A DNA stretch of 64,000 nt, taken from positions 460,566 through 524,565 of IMG/VR virus record IMGVR_UViG_3300027749_002876; one strand, 5' to 3'. The notes beneath the pieces are model-generated. The model searched no databases and was not told where the DNA came from. It saw only the letters and a program-made list of their open reading frames with translations. A program made the translations under genes and the position numbers. This document shows positions 24,387 through 31,945 of this stretch, in pieces. The DNA comes from a virus. Position 1 is the first letter of the stretch. Each line of letters opens with the position of its first letter.

Positions 24387-24656
24387 TTACTTCTTAGGAG
24401 CTTCGGCTTTTTTATCTTCGGCTTTTGCTGGGGCTGGACTAGCAGGCTTTGCGTCACTTTTAGTGTCTGCCTTGGGAGCATCCTTTTTCTTAGCTAATTT
24501 CATTTCAGCTTTTGGAGCTTCTGTTTTAGCAGGTGCAGCCGGTGCTACTGCTGCCGGAGTAGTAGTTGCTGGGGCTGTAGTTGCTTTTGCTGGCTCAGCG
24601 GCAAAAGCTGTTGCTACTGATAATGTTGTGATTAGGGCGATTGCTAATGTTTTCAT
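24387..24656 (-). CDS. Secreted Ala/Lys/Pro-rich low-complexity protein
   Basis: 89 aa with a clear signal peptide (MKTLAIALITTLSVATAFA, cleavage before AEP). The mature part is Ala, Pro, Thr and Lys repeats ending KKAEAPKK. The composition is like the tail of the membrane protein at 7425. Starts after AAAGGAAACTTAAAATG. Predicted periplasmic; role unknown. Confidence 0.65.
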   Translation of the reverse strand: MKTLAIALITTLSVATAFAAEPAKATTAPATTTPAAVAPAAPAKTEAPKAEMKLAKKKDAPKADTKSDAKPASPAPAKAEDKKAEAPKK

Positions 24657-24733
24657 TTTAAGTTTCCTTTAAGTTAATGAAGTAGATTTATGTGTCTACA
24701 TATATATAACGCAGTAGCTATTGATTCCGTTGA

Positions 24734-24741
24734 CATAAATA
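24734..24741 (+). promoter_or_regulatory. Late promoter octamer CATAAATA
   Basis: GACATAAATACATATTATG: 6 bases between octamer and ATG, no Shine-Dalgarno sequence. Confidence 0.65.
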
Positions 24742-24747
24742 CATATT

Positions 24748-25239
24748 ATGTTATATATATCTTATCAAGGAATCTACGATGGCCAAGACTATGAAAGTGC
24801 CAATACTCCCAAACAAATAAACAAAGCATTGGGTAAAGGCTATAGTTGTTTAATAGACGTTTGGAGAGTAGACAACAAATTGTATGTAGGAAATGGTCAA
24901 CCGTTAATTGAAGTAACCGAGAAATATATACAGGGTAATAGATTTTGGATTAATGCTGTAAACACTGATATGCAAGATTGGATAGCTACACAATCAAGTA
25001 CATTGTATCCAAACTACTTTAATTTTGCGGCAAGTACCCCGCCCCCACCATATGCTACTGCTAGTAATGGGAAACTGATTACTCCCGGAACTGTACCTAT
25101 CAATAGTAATAGTGTTATGTTTTTACCAGAGATAAACGACCGTAGCTTATATACTATGGTTAAGGTAAAAAGCTACGGAATATGTAGCGGATTTTTAACC
25201 CTTATTAAACGTATGCGTAATGAAGGTGTTTGGTATTAA
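24748..25239 (+). CDS. Degenerate phosphodiesterase-like (GDPD-type) protein
   Basis: 163 aa. NTPKQINKALGKGYSCLIDV near 21-40, followed by LYVGNGQPLIE, parallels a GDPD-like family in which this region reads N-P-E-Y-I ... IDVW ... LGHD-P. Here the GHD His/Asp become Asn/Gly (GNG), and a later HAKN-type block is NAVN. The fold may be kept without catalysis. Single plus-strand gene, predicted leaderless from a late octamer. The family assignment is by eye and uncertain. Confidence 0.45.
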   Translation: MLYISYQGIYDGQDYESANTPKQINKALGKGYSCLIDVWRVDNKLYVGNGQPLIEVTEKYIQGNRFWINAVNTDMQDWIATQSSTLYPNYFNFAASTPPPPYATASNGKLITPGTVPINSNSVMFLPEINDRSLYTMVKVKSYGICSGFLTLIKRMRNEGVWY

Positions 25240-25400
25240 CCACCACGCCCAGTACGTCTAACTACGCTAGCACCACCAAATCCTTTGCTAGGTTTGGGTG
25301 ATTTTTGTTCTGTTTTCTTTCCATTAATCATTGGTGCATTTTTCTTTTTAGCTTCATTGGCTAAATTAATGAATGGATTTGGGTTTTTCTTTTCTGTCAT
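25236..25400 (-). CDS. Small basic protein, 54 aa
   Basis: MTEKKNPNPFINLANEAKKK, ending SVVRRTGRGG. Starts with an ATGA overlap to the 134-aa gene and ends tail-to-tail with the plus-strand gene (shared TTAA). Function unknown. Confidence 0.6.
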   Translation of the reverse strand: MTEKKNPNPFINLANEAKKKNAPMINGKKTEQKSPKPSKGFGGASVVRRTGRGG

Positions 25401-25801
25401 TTTCTTACCTTTATTGAATCTAAGTAACTTACTATATCACCATATAGTTCAATCATCATAGCAATTTTGCTATCATATAATCTTATGTATGGTTTCTTTT
25501 TCTTACCTTCAATCTTATTTACACCCAAGTAGAAGGGGCATTTGATTTTTTTATTAATCTCCATAACATAAGCATGTTCACTAGTTCCCTCTCTAAGTTT
25601 AAAATCAGATTGATAATATTCAATCTCTGCCATTCTAAAAATGAAATCTCCATATTCTGTTAGTCGTAATCCATCTTGTCTACCACTGATCCATATACGC
25701 ATCATTAAATTATCCGCAGTGGAATCAATGCTTTTATTAGCAGGTAGTTCGGCCAATACGGCTTCGGTTATAATTTGTTTGATTGACTTACGATTAGTCA
25801 T
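25397..25801 (-). CDS. Hypothetical protein, 134 aa
   Basis: Not recognised. LMMRIWISGRQDGLRLTEYG (32-51) and the basic stretch NKIEGKKKKPYIRLYDSK look conserved and compact. The N-terminus (IKQIITEAVLAE) contains an I-T-E-A sequence, but it lacks the MRATEF pattern. Overlaps its neighbour by 8 bases. Confidence 0.6.
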   Translation of the reverse strand: MTNRKSIKQIITEAVLAELPANKSIDSTADNLMMRIWISGRQDGLRLTEYGDFIFRMAEIEYYQSDFKLREGTSEHAYVMEINKKIKCPFYLGVNKIEGKKKKPYIRLYDSKIAMMIELYGDIVSYLDSIKVRK

Positions 25802-26087
25802 CTGGATAAACTTTTTGGCCGTTGTTCATAAAAACGACACTAAATTTATCAGTTTTGAATTGTGCGTTTAATTTACGACACAGGTTCCTAGCGTGACCAG
25901 GATTGCTGAAGCTAGTTTTTTTATATTTTGGAGTTGCATCCGGATCTTGATAATGTTGGCTTTTTAAATTGATAGGTTGGTTATCATAGAAGACAGCCCA
26001 AATTCCTGCAGCCTCAACAATTTGATCGCACTTGTATGTATTCTTATCTACGATTTCTAACAAAATCTTTGGTTGTGTCCTAGACAT
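25794..26087 (-). CDS. Hypothetical protein, 97 aa
   Basis: Unrecognised. Contains IWAVFYDNQPINLKS and FSNPGHARNLCRKLNAQFKT, suggesting a small alpha/beta fold. Overlaps the upstream gene stop by one base. Confidence 0.6.
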   Translation of the reverse strand: MSRTQPKILLEIVDKNTYKCDQIVEAAGIWAVFYDNQPINLKSQHYQDPDATPKYKKTSFSNPGHARNLCRKLNAQFKTDKFSVVFMNNGQKVYPDD

Positions 26088-26281
26088 TAAAATCTACCGC
26101 CGTTAATTTCTAGTTGAATAACATTATCATCGGTTGCTTTTTTGGTATTAAGTAACTCATAATTTTCTGCTATTAACTTAGCTATCTCATCACGCAATGT
26201 TCTAGCCTCATCTATGGGCAAAACTAAATTAGTCCCCTTAGTGGCTGAAACCTTGTCAATGAAACGCTTTATAATAATCAT
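26087..26281 (-). CDS. Hypothetical protein, 64 aa
   Basis: Unrecognised. A helical middle (LPIDEARTLRDEIAKLIAEN) is followed by a short strand. ATGA overlap upstream. Confidence 0.6.
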   Translation of the reverse strand: MIIIKRFIDKVSATKGTNLVLPIDEARTLRDEIAKLIAENYELLNTKKATDDNVIQLEINGGRF

Positions 26282-26745
26282 ACATTATTTATCAAGGCCT
26301 CAGCTTCTTCTTCAGTTTTAAACGGACCTTGATACTGATAACGCTGGATAAAGATGTATTTAGGGCAAAAAATTGATTTTTCTTCACTACCTTGCTTAAA
26401 TGTGTACCATCCTGCGGCATGATAGCACTTACTTTTGGGAGTTTTAGTAAACAAATGTAATTTGCGTTTGATATCTAATACTGAATTATATACCTTATTT
26501 GTTGTGGGATATTCATTGAATGGTACTTCTTTCTTATCACTACTAAATTTACTGAAGGTTAGAAATTCAATATTTGCTATTTTTTTAATAGTTTTTGTAT
26601 TTTTGTAATGTGTTTTATTTCCGTTAAGTTTTACCTCAAATCCAGATCCATCAGCAAGTACATTGCCGACTTTCTCTGTACCATCAGTAACAATCCAGAA
26701 TTGATTTTTAACTACAGGTTTTGCAATTAATGTTTTATTAGTCAT
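26278..26745 (-). CDS. Hypothetical protein, 155 aa
   Basis: Unrecognised basic protein. The end (KCYHAAGWYTFKQG, then FCPKYIFIQRYQYQGPFKTE) looks conserved and carries two cysteines. ATGA overlaps both sides. Confidence 0.6.
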   Translation of the reverse strand: MTNKTLIAKPVVKNQFWIVTDGTEKVGNVLADGSGFEVKLNGNKTHYKNTKTIKKIANIEFLTFSKFSSDKKEVPFNEYPTTNKVYNSVLDIKRKLHLFTKTPKSKCYHAAGWYTFKQGSEEKSIFCPKYIFIQRYQYQGPFKTEEEAEALINNV

Positions 26746-27020
26746 TTTTTTCTTTTCTTTGTTTCAGGTTCATCGTCAAAATTTGTTAATCGTGTGACAC
26801 CCTTATGCGTACATATTAACACATTTGTATATCTATTGTCAACCTTTAAAGGTAAATCTAAATGAATATGTAATTCAGGACCTCGAACTTCACTAATTAC
26901 AGTATCATTGCCCACACTACCTATCCAACGTATTTTACCATACATCCCGGTCACTCTAGCCATAAATTCATATTTAGGCTTATATCTATGTTGTTCGAAA
27001 TATTCAGCTAGACTTGCCAT
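26742..27020 (-). CDS. Hypothetical protein, 92 aa
   Basis: Unrecognised. MASLAEYFEQHRYKPKYEF, then beta-rich sequence and a basic ETKKRKK end. It overlaps its upstream neighbour by 17 bases. Confidence 0.6.
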   Translation of the reverse strand: MASLAEYFEQHRYKPKYEFMARVTGMYGKIRWIGSVGNDTVISEVRGPELHIHLDLPLKVDNRYTNVLICTHKGVTRLTNFDDEPETKKRKK

Positions 27021-27204
27021 TTTTTAATTCCATAACAGGTGCAATATTATTATCAAAAATCTGAGCCATTGTCTTATACAATCCTTTACGCTCGTCCGGC
27101 GTCATTCCTGCTACCCAGGGAGGACCATTTGGATCTTTATCTAATCCATAATCATGTCGATATGTATAACACATATCAGTAATGACTTCTTCCCGTGATT
27201 TCAT
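27004..27204 (-). CDS. Hypothetical protein, 66 aa
   Basis: Unrecognised. Contains YGLDKDPNGPPWVAGMTPDE. One-base stop/start overlap upstream. Confidence 0.55.
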   Translation of the reverse strand: MKSREEVITDMCYTYRHDYGLDKDPNGPPWVAGMTPDERKGLYKTMAQIFDNNIAPVMELKNGKSS

Positions 27205-27401
27205 TATAGTTGAAACTTTTTCAAGTACTCTTTAGCCAAATTATAATCTTCTACAACTGGCTCATCTAACATTTTTCTGTATTCAATAATGATTTCCATA
27301 GCATAGGCCTGATCCTCATCTTCTAATGAGTACCACCACTCTTGTAATTCTTCCGGTGTTTTGTTTAAAATATATTGTAAGTTGTTGTAATCTCTACTCA
27401 T
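27204..27401 (-). CDS. Hypothetical acidic protein, 65 aa
   Basis: Unrecognised helical, acidic protein (TPEELQEWWYSLEDEDQAYA). Preceded by TAGGAGAATAATATG. Confidence 0.55.
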   Translation of the reverse strand: MSRDYNNLQYILNKTPEELQEWWYSLEDEDQAYAMEIIIEYRKMLDEPVVEDYNLAKEYLKKFQL

Positions 27402-27410
27402 ATTATTCTC

Positions 27411-27605
27411 CTAGTTTTCCCAAGTTTCAAATCCAAAATGTTTTTTAATCAAATCATTAGCCTTGTACGGTTCTGCATTATCAGCAATATCAGCACATTC
27501 CTTGACAATTAACTCGGCTAACTTTCCTACATTGTCAACATTCATCCATTTGCCACTAACGTCGGTTCCCACTTGTGTAATCAATTCTTTAATTCGTTCA
27601 CTCAT
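27411..27605 (-). CDS. KFAELIV-family small protein, 64 aa
   Basis: VGKLAELIVKECADIADNAE plus LIKKHFGFETW, closely matching the C-terminal part of the 19150 protein. ATGA overlap with the nuclease gene. Confidence 0.65.
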   Translation of the reverse strand: MSERIKELITQVGTDVSGKWMNVDNVGKLAELIVKECADIADNAEPYKANDLIKKHFGFETWEN

Positions 27606-28603
27606 ACTAAACTTCCCTTATATGGACTGTTCAACCATTTCGAATATATTTCCGCTTGTGCGCTAATTTTTTGTAAATCATACTTGCCACAGAATTTTAG
27701 AAAGTGTAGACCCACTTGAGGAATAGTCTCAACTCGGACACTTTCACGAATACGTTGATCCACAGCATCTTTAATTTCTTGGGGCTGTGCAGTCAAGTCA
27801 ATGAGGGTTTTGTTGCGCTCAAATGCATCTTTAACTCGCACCTCAACATTATTGTGATCGACAAAACGTTGCAACATAAAATTATTATAATTAAAGCCCA
27901 TTTTATTTCGATCCTCAAATGCTTCACGAATACCAACTTTATTCTTAGTGCCTTTTTCTCTGGCCCCGGGGTACGCCGCAAATACGTTGTCGCTTGAATC
28001 ACCTCTGACCAATTTTTTAAATAATCCGTACTCGGGATCTTCTAAGAGTTTTGGTTCTTTAGTTTTCTTATCAATGACTGGTTTACCATTTTCTTTGAGA
28101 TATCCATTAGTAGTTACAAGTTCATTGCCTACGCCATTATATCTAGAAACTTTGTCTGTAATGAGTTGGTCGTAATCCGTGTCTGTGGAAATTATGTAGT
28201 GCCGATCTGATGGATGCAATGCGATGAAGCGGGCAATCATGTCATCTGCCTCAGCACGTTCGTGTCGCAGGACACTTACGTTGGTCTTGGATTGAATGTA
28301 TTCTGTAAATTTTGAATACGTGTCCCAAAACATTTTTGATTCTTCAGCCTCTTCCTCAGTAATAGACATAGCATCTACTACACGATTTTTTTTATATGGA
28401 GCATATAAATCTTTGCGAAAGCTACGGCCTTCGAGACAGAAAACGCAGTGGTCAATTCCAAAACGTTTTACTGCTTGATTCACACTTGCTAGTGTAAGGT
28501 GCAAGGCCATGCCTATCTTCTCTTCCAAGGTACTAGAACGTGATGCCACGTGTCTAGCACGGAAGAAAGTATTTGCAGTATCGATGAGAGCGTATTTTGT
28601 CAT
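27602..28603 (-). CDS. 5'-3' exonuclease / RNase H-like (FEN family)
   Basis: 333 aa, similar to T4 RNase H (305 aa). Acidic metal-site motifs: DTANTFFRARH (8-18), AEADDMIARF (~119-128), STDTDYDQL (~140-148) and RGDSSDNV (~199-206). These fit the FEN/PIN-like nucleases that remove RNA primers during lagging-strand synthesis. The ATG at 28603 lies 6 bases after the -10 of a consensus promoter, so the mRNA should be leaderless; no Shine-Dalgarno sequence exists. Confidence 0.9.
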   Translation of the reverse strand: MTKYALIDTANTFFRARHVASRSSTLEEKIGMALHLTLASVNQAVKRFGIDHCVFCLEGRSFRKDLYAPYKKNRVVDAMSITEEEAEESKMFWDTYSKFTEYIQSKTNVSVLRHERAEADDMIARFIALHPSDRHYIISTDTDYDQLITDKVSRYNGVGNELVTTNGYLKENGKPVIDKKTKEPKLLEDPEYGLFKKLVRGDSSDNVFAAYPGAREKGTKNKVGIREAFEDRNKMGFNYNNFMLQRFVDHNNVEVRVKDAFERNKTLIDLTAQPQEIKDAVDQRIRESVRVETIPQVGLHFLKFCGKYDLQKISAQAEIYSKWLNSPYKGSLV

Positions 28604-28609
28604 GTGTCT

Positions 28610-28638
28610 ATTATATACTACTATTTAGATGTTGTCAA
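28610..28638 (-). promoter_or_regulatory. Sigma70-type promoter abutting the nuclease start codon
   Basis: -35 TTGACA (28633-28638), 17-base spacer, -10 TATAAT (28610-28615). Predicted +1 at ~28603. Confidence 0.88.
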
Positions 28639-28641
28639 GAT

Positions 28642-29073
28642 TTAAAACCCTTCAAGATACTTTTCTGGGTGCTTTAATGCGGTCTTCATAAAATCTTTAA
28701 GATTTGGTGTCTCTCTGGTTAATGGTAAATGTTTCTTTTTAACAATGAAGATACCAGGAATACGTGCGATTTTAGAACGATAATATTCTTCTAAAATATC
28801 CACTGTAATTCCAGTGTCCTTTATGCTAATGTATTCTGTGCGGTTGTAACCATTGAATTTAGAAAAGTGTTTTTTGAAGTAAGCTTTTCCATCTTCTTCT
28901 AGAGTACGAATCTTACCCTCAAGCCCGGGCCGTGCGATACATGCAAAGTGAATGATAACTTGATTACCTCCTTTTGAATATCCACCGATACGAGAACCAA
29001 AATCCTCTGTAATCCCGGGCTTTGAGTACAATTCTTTACCCTGCACTTCAGCAATGTAAAGTCCCTGTGTCAT
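28642..29073 (-). CDS. GIY-YIG/T5orf172-like protein
   Basis: 143 aa. GLYIAEVQGKELYSKPGITE near the N-terminus, followed by FGSRIGGYSKGG, resembles the two strands and helix of GIY-YIG-type nucleases of the T5orf172 class. The later YNRTEYISI and a C-terminal basic region fit. The canonical Tyr pair is partly replaced, so the activity is unsure. One-base overlap with the ParB-like gene. Confidence 0.5.
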   Translation of the reverse strand: MTQGLYIAEVQGKELYSKPGITEDFGSRIGGYSKGGNQVIIHFACIARPGLEGKIRTLEEDGKAYFKKHFSKFNGYNRTEYISIKDTGITVDILEEYYRSKIARIPGIFIVKKKHLPLTRETPNLKDFMKTALKHPEKYLEGF

Positions 29074-30374
29074 TATCCCACCAAATCTTGTGTTTCTTGG
29101 GGTAATGCATCAAACAATGTATAATCATTATCATCGTAGTCTTCCAAGAATGTCCTAGATATATTCTTAAATGTACCACCGTGTTTGTAATATATTTGCA
29201 ATAACAGTGCTAAAGATGCATCAGCAGGTGTACTTGGTATCTTCTCATCTGGATTAGATTCCTTGTGCCAAGTTCTGAACGTGCCTTCAGCAAGTCGACG
29301 GAACTCTGCCGGAGAACCTGAAATGTTACGAATGATATTACCTAATGACATTACAAATTCTTTAATATCTTTTGATTTCAAAGACTTGTTACCTTTGATT
29401 TTATTACGCAAGTTAATCATAGGAATAACTTCAATAGAGTCAACACTCCGATAGTCCCAATTCCACTGATGAATTTGACACCACCAGTGTACTTCTTCGT
29501 CTGTCAAGTCTTTTAACAAGTCAACACGAACAAACGCACCCGGCAAATCTTTATTGTCATCATCTTCTTCATGTACCGGGACAATGCCATATGATTCCAT
29601 GATAATCTGTTTAGCAAATGCTTCTTCGTATAATTCCTTAGTAACAGTATTTGGATTGTCTTGTCGCTTACACAAAACATAGTTCTTCCATTTATCAAAG
29701 TAAACCAGTCTACGCTTGTCCTCGCCGTTAATACCCAAGAAGTGTTCACGTGCAAAAGTAAAATTGTGAAACTCAATCACTTGACATTTGATTTCAACAT
29801 CAAGCCAATTGTCAGCAGAAATACCATCATCAGCAAAGTGACCCCATTTAGACAATACACCATATGATACTGCGGTATGTTGACCGTCAATGATGTAGTA
29901 ATGATATTTGTTTTTAACTTTGATTTTAAGAATGTTAACGTATTGCACTTTCTTGGGATCAAAGTTCTCTACGATTTTCTTAATGTGACCATGAATTAAT
30001 GGACGTTGAACAGCAAGTGCGCTCAACAACTCACGCAATGGTATTGCTTCATAGTACGGTAAATTCTTGTAAGAAACTACCTTCTTACTTGTATTACGTT
30101 TTGCAATACCTGAAAGTTTATCATTCATAAATCCTTCAACCAATGCTTCAACAGTTTTAGCATCATGTTCATTGGGCTTCTTATCTAAAACGTTTACAGC
30201 ACGTTCAGATGGGCTAATTGTATGGATATCTGCATCATCAAATGCAAACAAATCAATCGGTGTAGTGAGAATAGCCTTCATAAGTGCCTTTTTTACTTTC
30301 TTTGCGCTAGGTTTTCTTACTGGATCTTCTTTCGAAAGTTTTGCAGATTGTGTTTTTTTAGCTATAGTTACCAT
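29073..30374 (-). CDS. ParB/DGQHR-domain protein
   Basis: 433 aa with a basic N-terminal ~35 residues. The central YYIIDGQHTAVSYG (~170-183) is the DGQ/H core of ParB-like and DndB-like (DGQHR) domains. FAREHFLGINGEDKRRL follows. Proteins of this kind bind DNA or act as nucleotide-dependent regulators. It has its own promoter at 30409-30437. The precise function is not assignable. Confidence 0.65.
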   Translation of the reverse strand: MVTIAKKTQSAKLSKEDPVRKPSAKKVKKALMKAILTTPIDLFAFDDADIHTISPSERAVNVLDKKPNEHDAKTVEALVEGFMNDKLSGIAKRNTSKKVVSYKNLPYYEAIPLRELLSALAVQRPLIHGHIKKIVENFDPKKVQYVNILKIKVKNKYHYYIIDGQHTAVSYGVLSKWGHFADDGISADNWLDVEIKCQVIEFHNFTFAREHFLGINGEDKRRLVYFDKWKNYVLCKRQDNPNTVTKELYEEAFAKQIIMESYGIVPVHEEDDDNKDLPGAFVRVDLLKDLTDEEVHWWCQIHQWNWDYRSVDSIEVIPMINLRNKIKGNKSLKSKDIKEFVMSLGNIIRNISGSPAEFRRLAEGTFRTWHKESNPDEKIPSTPADASLALLLQIYYKHGGTFKNISRTFLEDYDDNDYTLFDALPQETQDLVG

Positions 30375-30408
30375 GAAAAATTCCTATGAGTCAAGTTGAT
30401 AAGTCTCT

Positions 30409-30437
30409 ATTATAGACCCAAACGGATTAATTGTCAA
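30409..30437 (-). promoter_or_regulatory. Sigma70-type promoter
   Basis: -35 TTGACA (30432-30437), 17-base spacer, -10 TATAAT (30409-30414). Shares TTTGGGT in the spacer with the repeat family. Confidence 0.88.
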
Positions 30438-31495
30438 GTTTTATCTAATTTGTATCCGGTTACAATAAGCCCATATTGTGAAAATTCACGGTAAAATGCA
30501 TCGATATCATTACCATAATATAGGAAACATTGTCCTCGGGTATTTACACTACTTTTTTTACCATCTACTGCAATAAAACTAATTCTATGGTCAGTGAAGC
30601 AAAGAGCATTAGCTGTATCTGCTAGTTTTTTAAACCAACCTGTGTCGGTTGAATTGTTACACAAAATGATAGCTTGTTCAAAATTAGATTTTTCTAGCTC
30701 GGTCAAAAACTTATTTACTGCTACTTTCATAAGAGGACCATATGGTGGATTTAACCATACTGATTTGGCATTCCAATCCTTTGAACACCCATCATCTTTT
30801 TCTGTGAATATTCTTGAGGCTTTTACAGTTTCGTTTGCTTTGACACTACTAAACGGGTCCAAATCAATAGTTCCACCAAATACGTTACGTGCAGAATTTG
30901 TGTATTTTTCAGGTGTGTACCAGCTATCGCTGTCTCTATCTTTAGTATATGCTACGGGTGAAGAACCTACATATGCAATATTAACTTTTTTAGTGACCTT
31001 TTTCATTTGATTATTTATCACTTGGTCAATTTTAGTACAAGTACCTTCATAATCAAGCGCAACAAATTTGTTGTTTTTTATGCGAGAGGCTTCTAAATTT
31101 ATTGCTTCTATAATAAGTTTCCCTCGCTTTTCTTTCCAATGCTTACCCATAGTTGCACACAAGTATTCTTGAAATATGCTTTTATTAGCATGAAATAATA
31201 CACCAAGCATTTTTTCATCAACACTACCCGGTACCTCTTGTGTTTTCACTTCAATCCCTAATAAGGGAACAGTACCTTTAAACAAACCAAAATCGATTCT
31301 TCCAGGAGCACCAAACCAATTAGTATATGGATATTGTTTAACTGCAACGATTTTATCTTTTGGAATTATAGAATTTTGAAATGCACTATATGATTCATAA
31401 ATTGTAATTCCGCTTTTTATTAAATGAGCGGCAACTAATGAATCCCCTGCTTTACCTGAATCCTGTGCCAATGTGCCCTGACTGTGTTTAATCAT
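30434..31495 (-). CDS. Fusion: PD-(D/E)XK-like nuclease domain + N6-adenine DNA methyltransferase
   Basis: 353 aa. The N-terminal half has GAPGRIDFGLFKG followed by LLGIEVKTQ: Asp68 and Glu82-x-Lys84 fit a PD-(D/E)XK nuclease core. The C-terminal half is a phage Dam-type methyltransferase: SWYTPEKYTN (~191-200), TIDLDPFSS (209-217), and catalytic NPPY at 249-252. Together they form a single-chain restriction-modification-like protein, or a methyltransferase with an accessory nuclease fold. It could modify phage DNA and attack host DNA; this is inferred. Confidence 0.75.
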   Translation of the reverse strand: MIKHSQGTLAQDSGKAGDSLVAAHLIKSGITIYESYSAFQNSIIPKDKIVAVKQYPYTNWFGAPGRIDFGLFKGTVPLLGIEVKTQEVPGSVDEKMLGVLFHANKSIFQEYLCATMGKHWKEKRGKLIIEAINLEASRIKNNKFVALDYEGTCTKIDQVINNQMKKVTKKVNIAYVGSSPVAYTKDRDSDSWYTPEKYTNSARNVFGGTIDLDPFSSVKANETVKASRIFTEKDDGCSKDWNAKSVWLNPPYGPLMKVAVNKFLTELEKSNFEQAIILCNNSTDTGWFKKLADTANALCFTDHRISFIAVDGKKSSVNTRGQCFLYYGNDIDAFYREFSQYGLIVTGYKLDKT

Positions 31496-31525
31496 TACTT
31501 GTGTCCTATAATATTTTTGAATAAA

Positions 31526-31945
31526 TTAACTAACCTCAGTACGGCCTTCGCCTAAGTTTTTAGTGCGTACCATTCGTAAGTCACGGTTCGTTGGATCGGC
31601 CTGTTGTTGTTCATAGACCTCGAGTGCAATATTTCTACAAATTGTTTGAAACCAACGATCTACTAACACGTTATCTGTATCAGTATCTTTTTGTTTATAA
31701 CCTGCACGAATTAAATTTACAATAAACTTCTCATTCCAGTCAAGTTCAAATGCACCATTGTTAACATCATTGGGGTCAAGCTCCAAACTTAGAATGTTAA
31801 TATACGGCTCACCTGCTGCCGTTGCTTTTTCTTTAGCAGTAAGTTCAGGTACTACTGGTGCAATTTTCTTTTCCTTAACTTTTTTAGGTTCGGGTTCAGA
31901 TTTAACTTCTGGCTTTTTAAATAAATTCTTTATTTTTTCAAACAT
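31526..31945 (-). CDS. Hypothetical protein, 139 aa
   Basis: Unrecognised. Basic Lys/Pro/Glu-rich linker (residues 5-35), then a compact domain with FELDWNEKFIVNLIRAGYKQ. The style matches conserved small proteins of T4-like phages. Overlaps the uvsE stop by 16 bases. Confidence 0.6.
   Translation of the reverse strand: MFEKIKNLFKKPEVKSEPEPKKVKEKKIAPVVPELTAKEKATAAGEPYINILSLELDPNDVNNGAFELDWNEKFIVNLIRAGYKQKDTDTDNVLVDRWFQTICRNIALEVYEQQQADPTNRDLRMVRTKNLGEGRTEVS

Noticed and set aside
24382-24672. Hydrophobic Ala/Gly-rich frame on the plus strand
   Set aside because: It is the antisense of the Ala/Pro/Lys repeats of the secreted protein; low-complexity DNA leaves both frames open.
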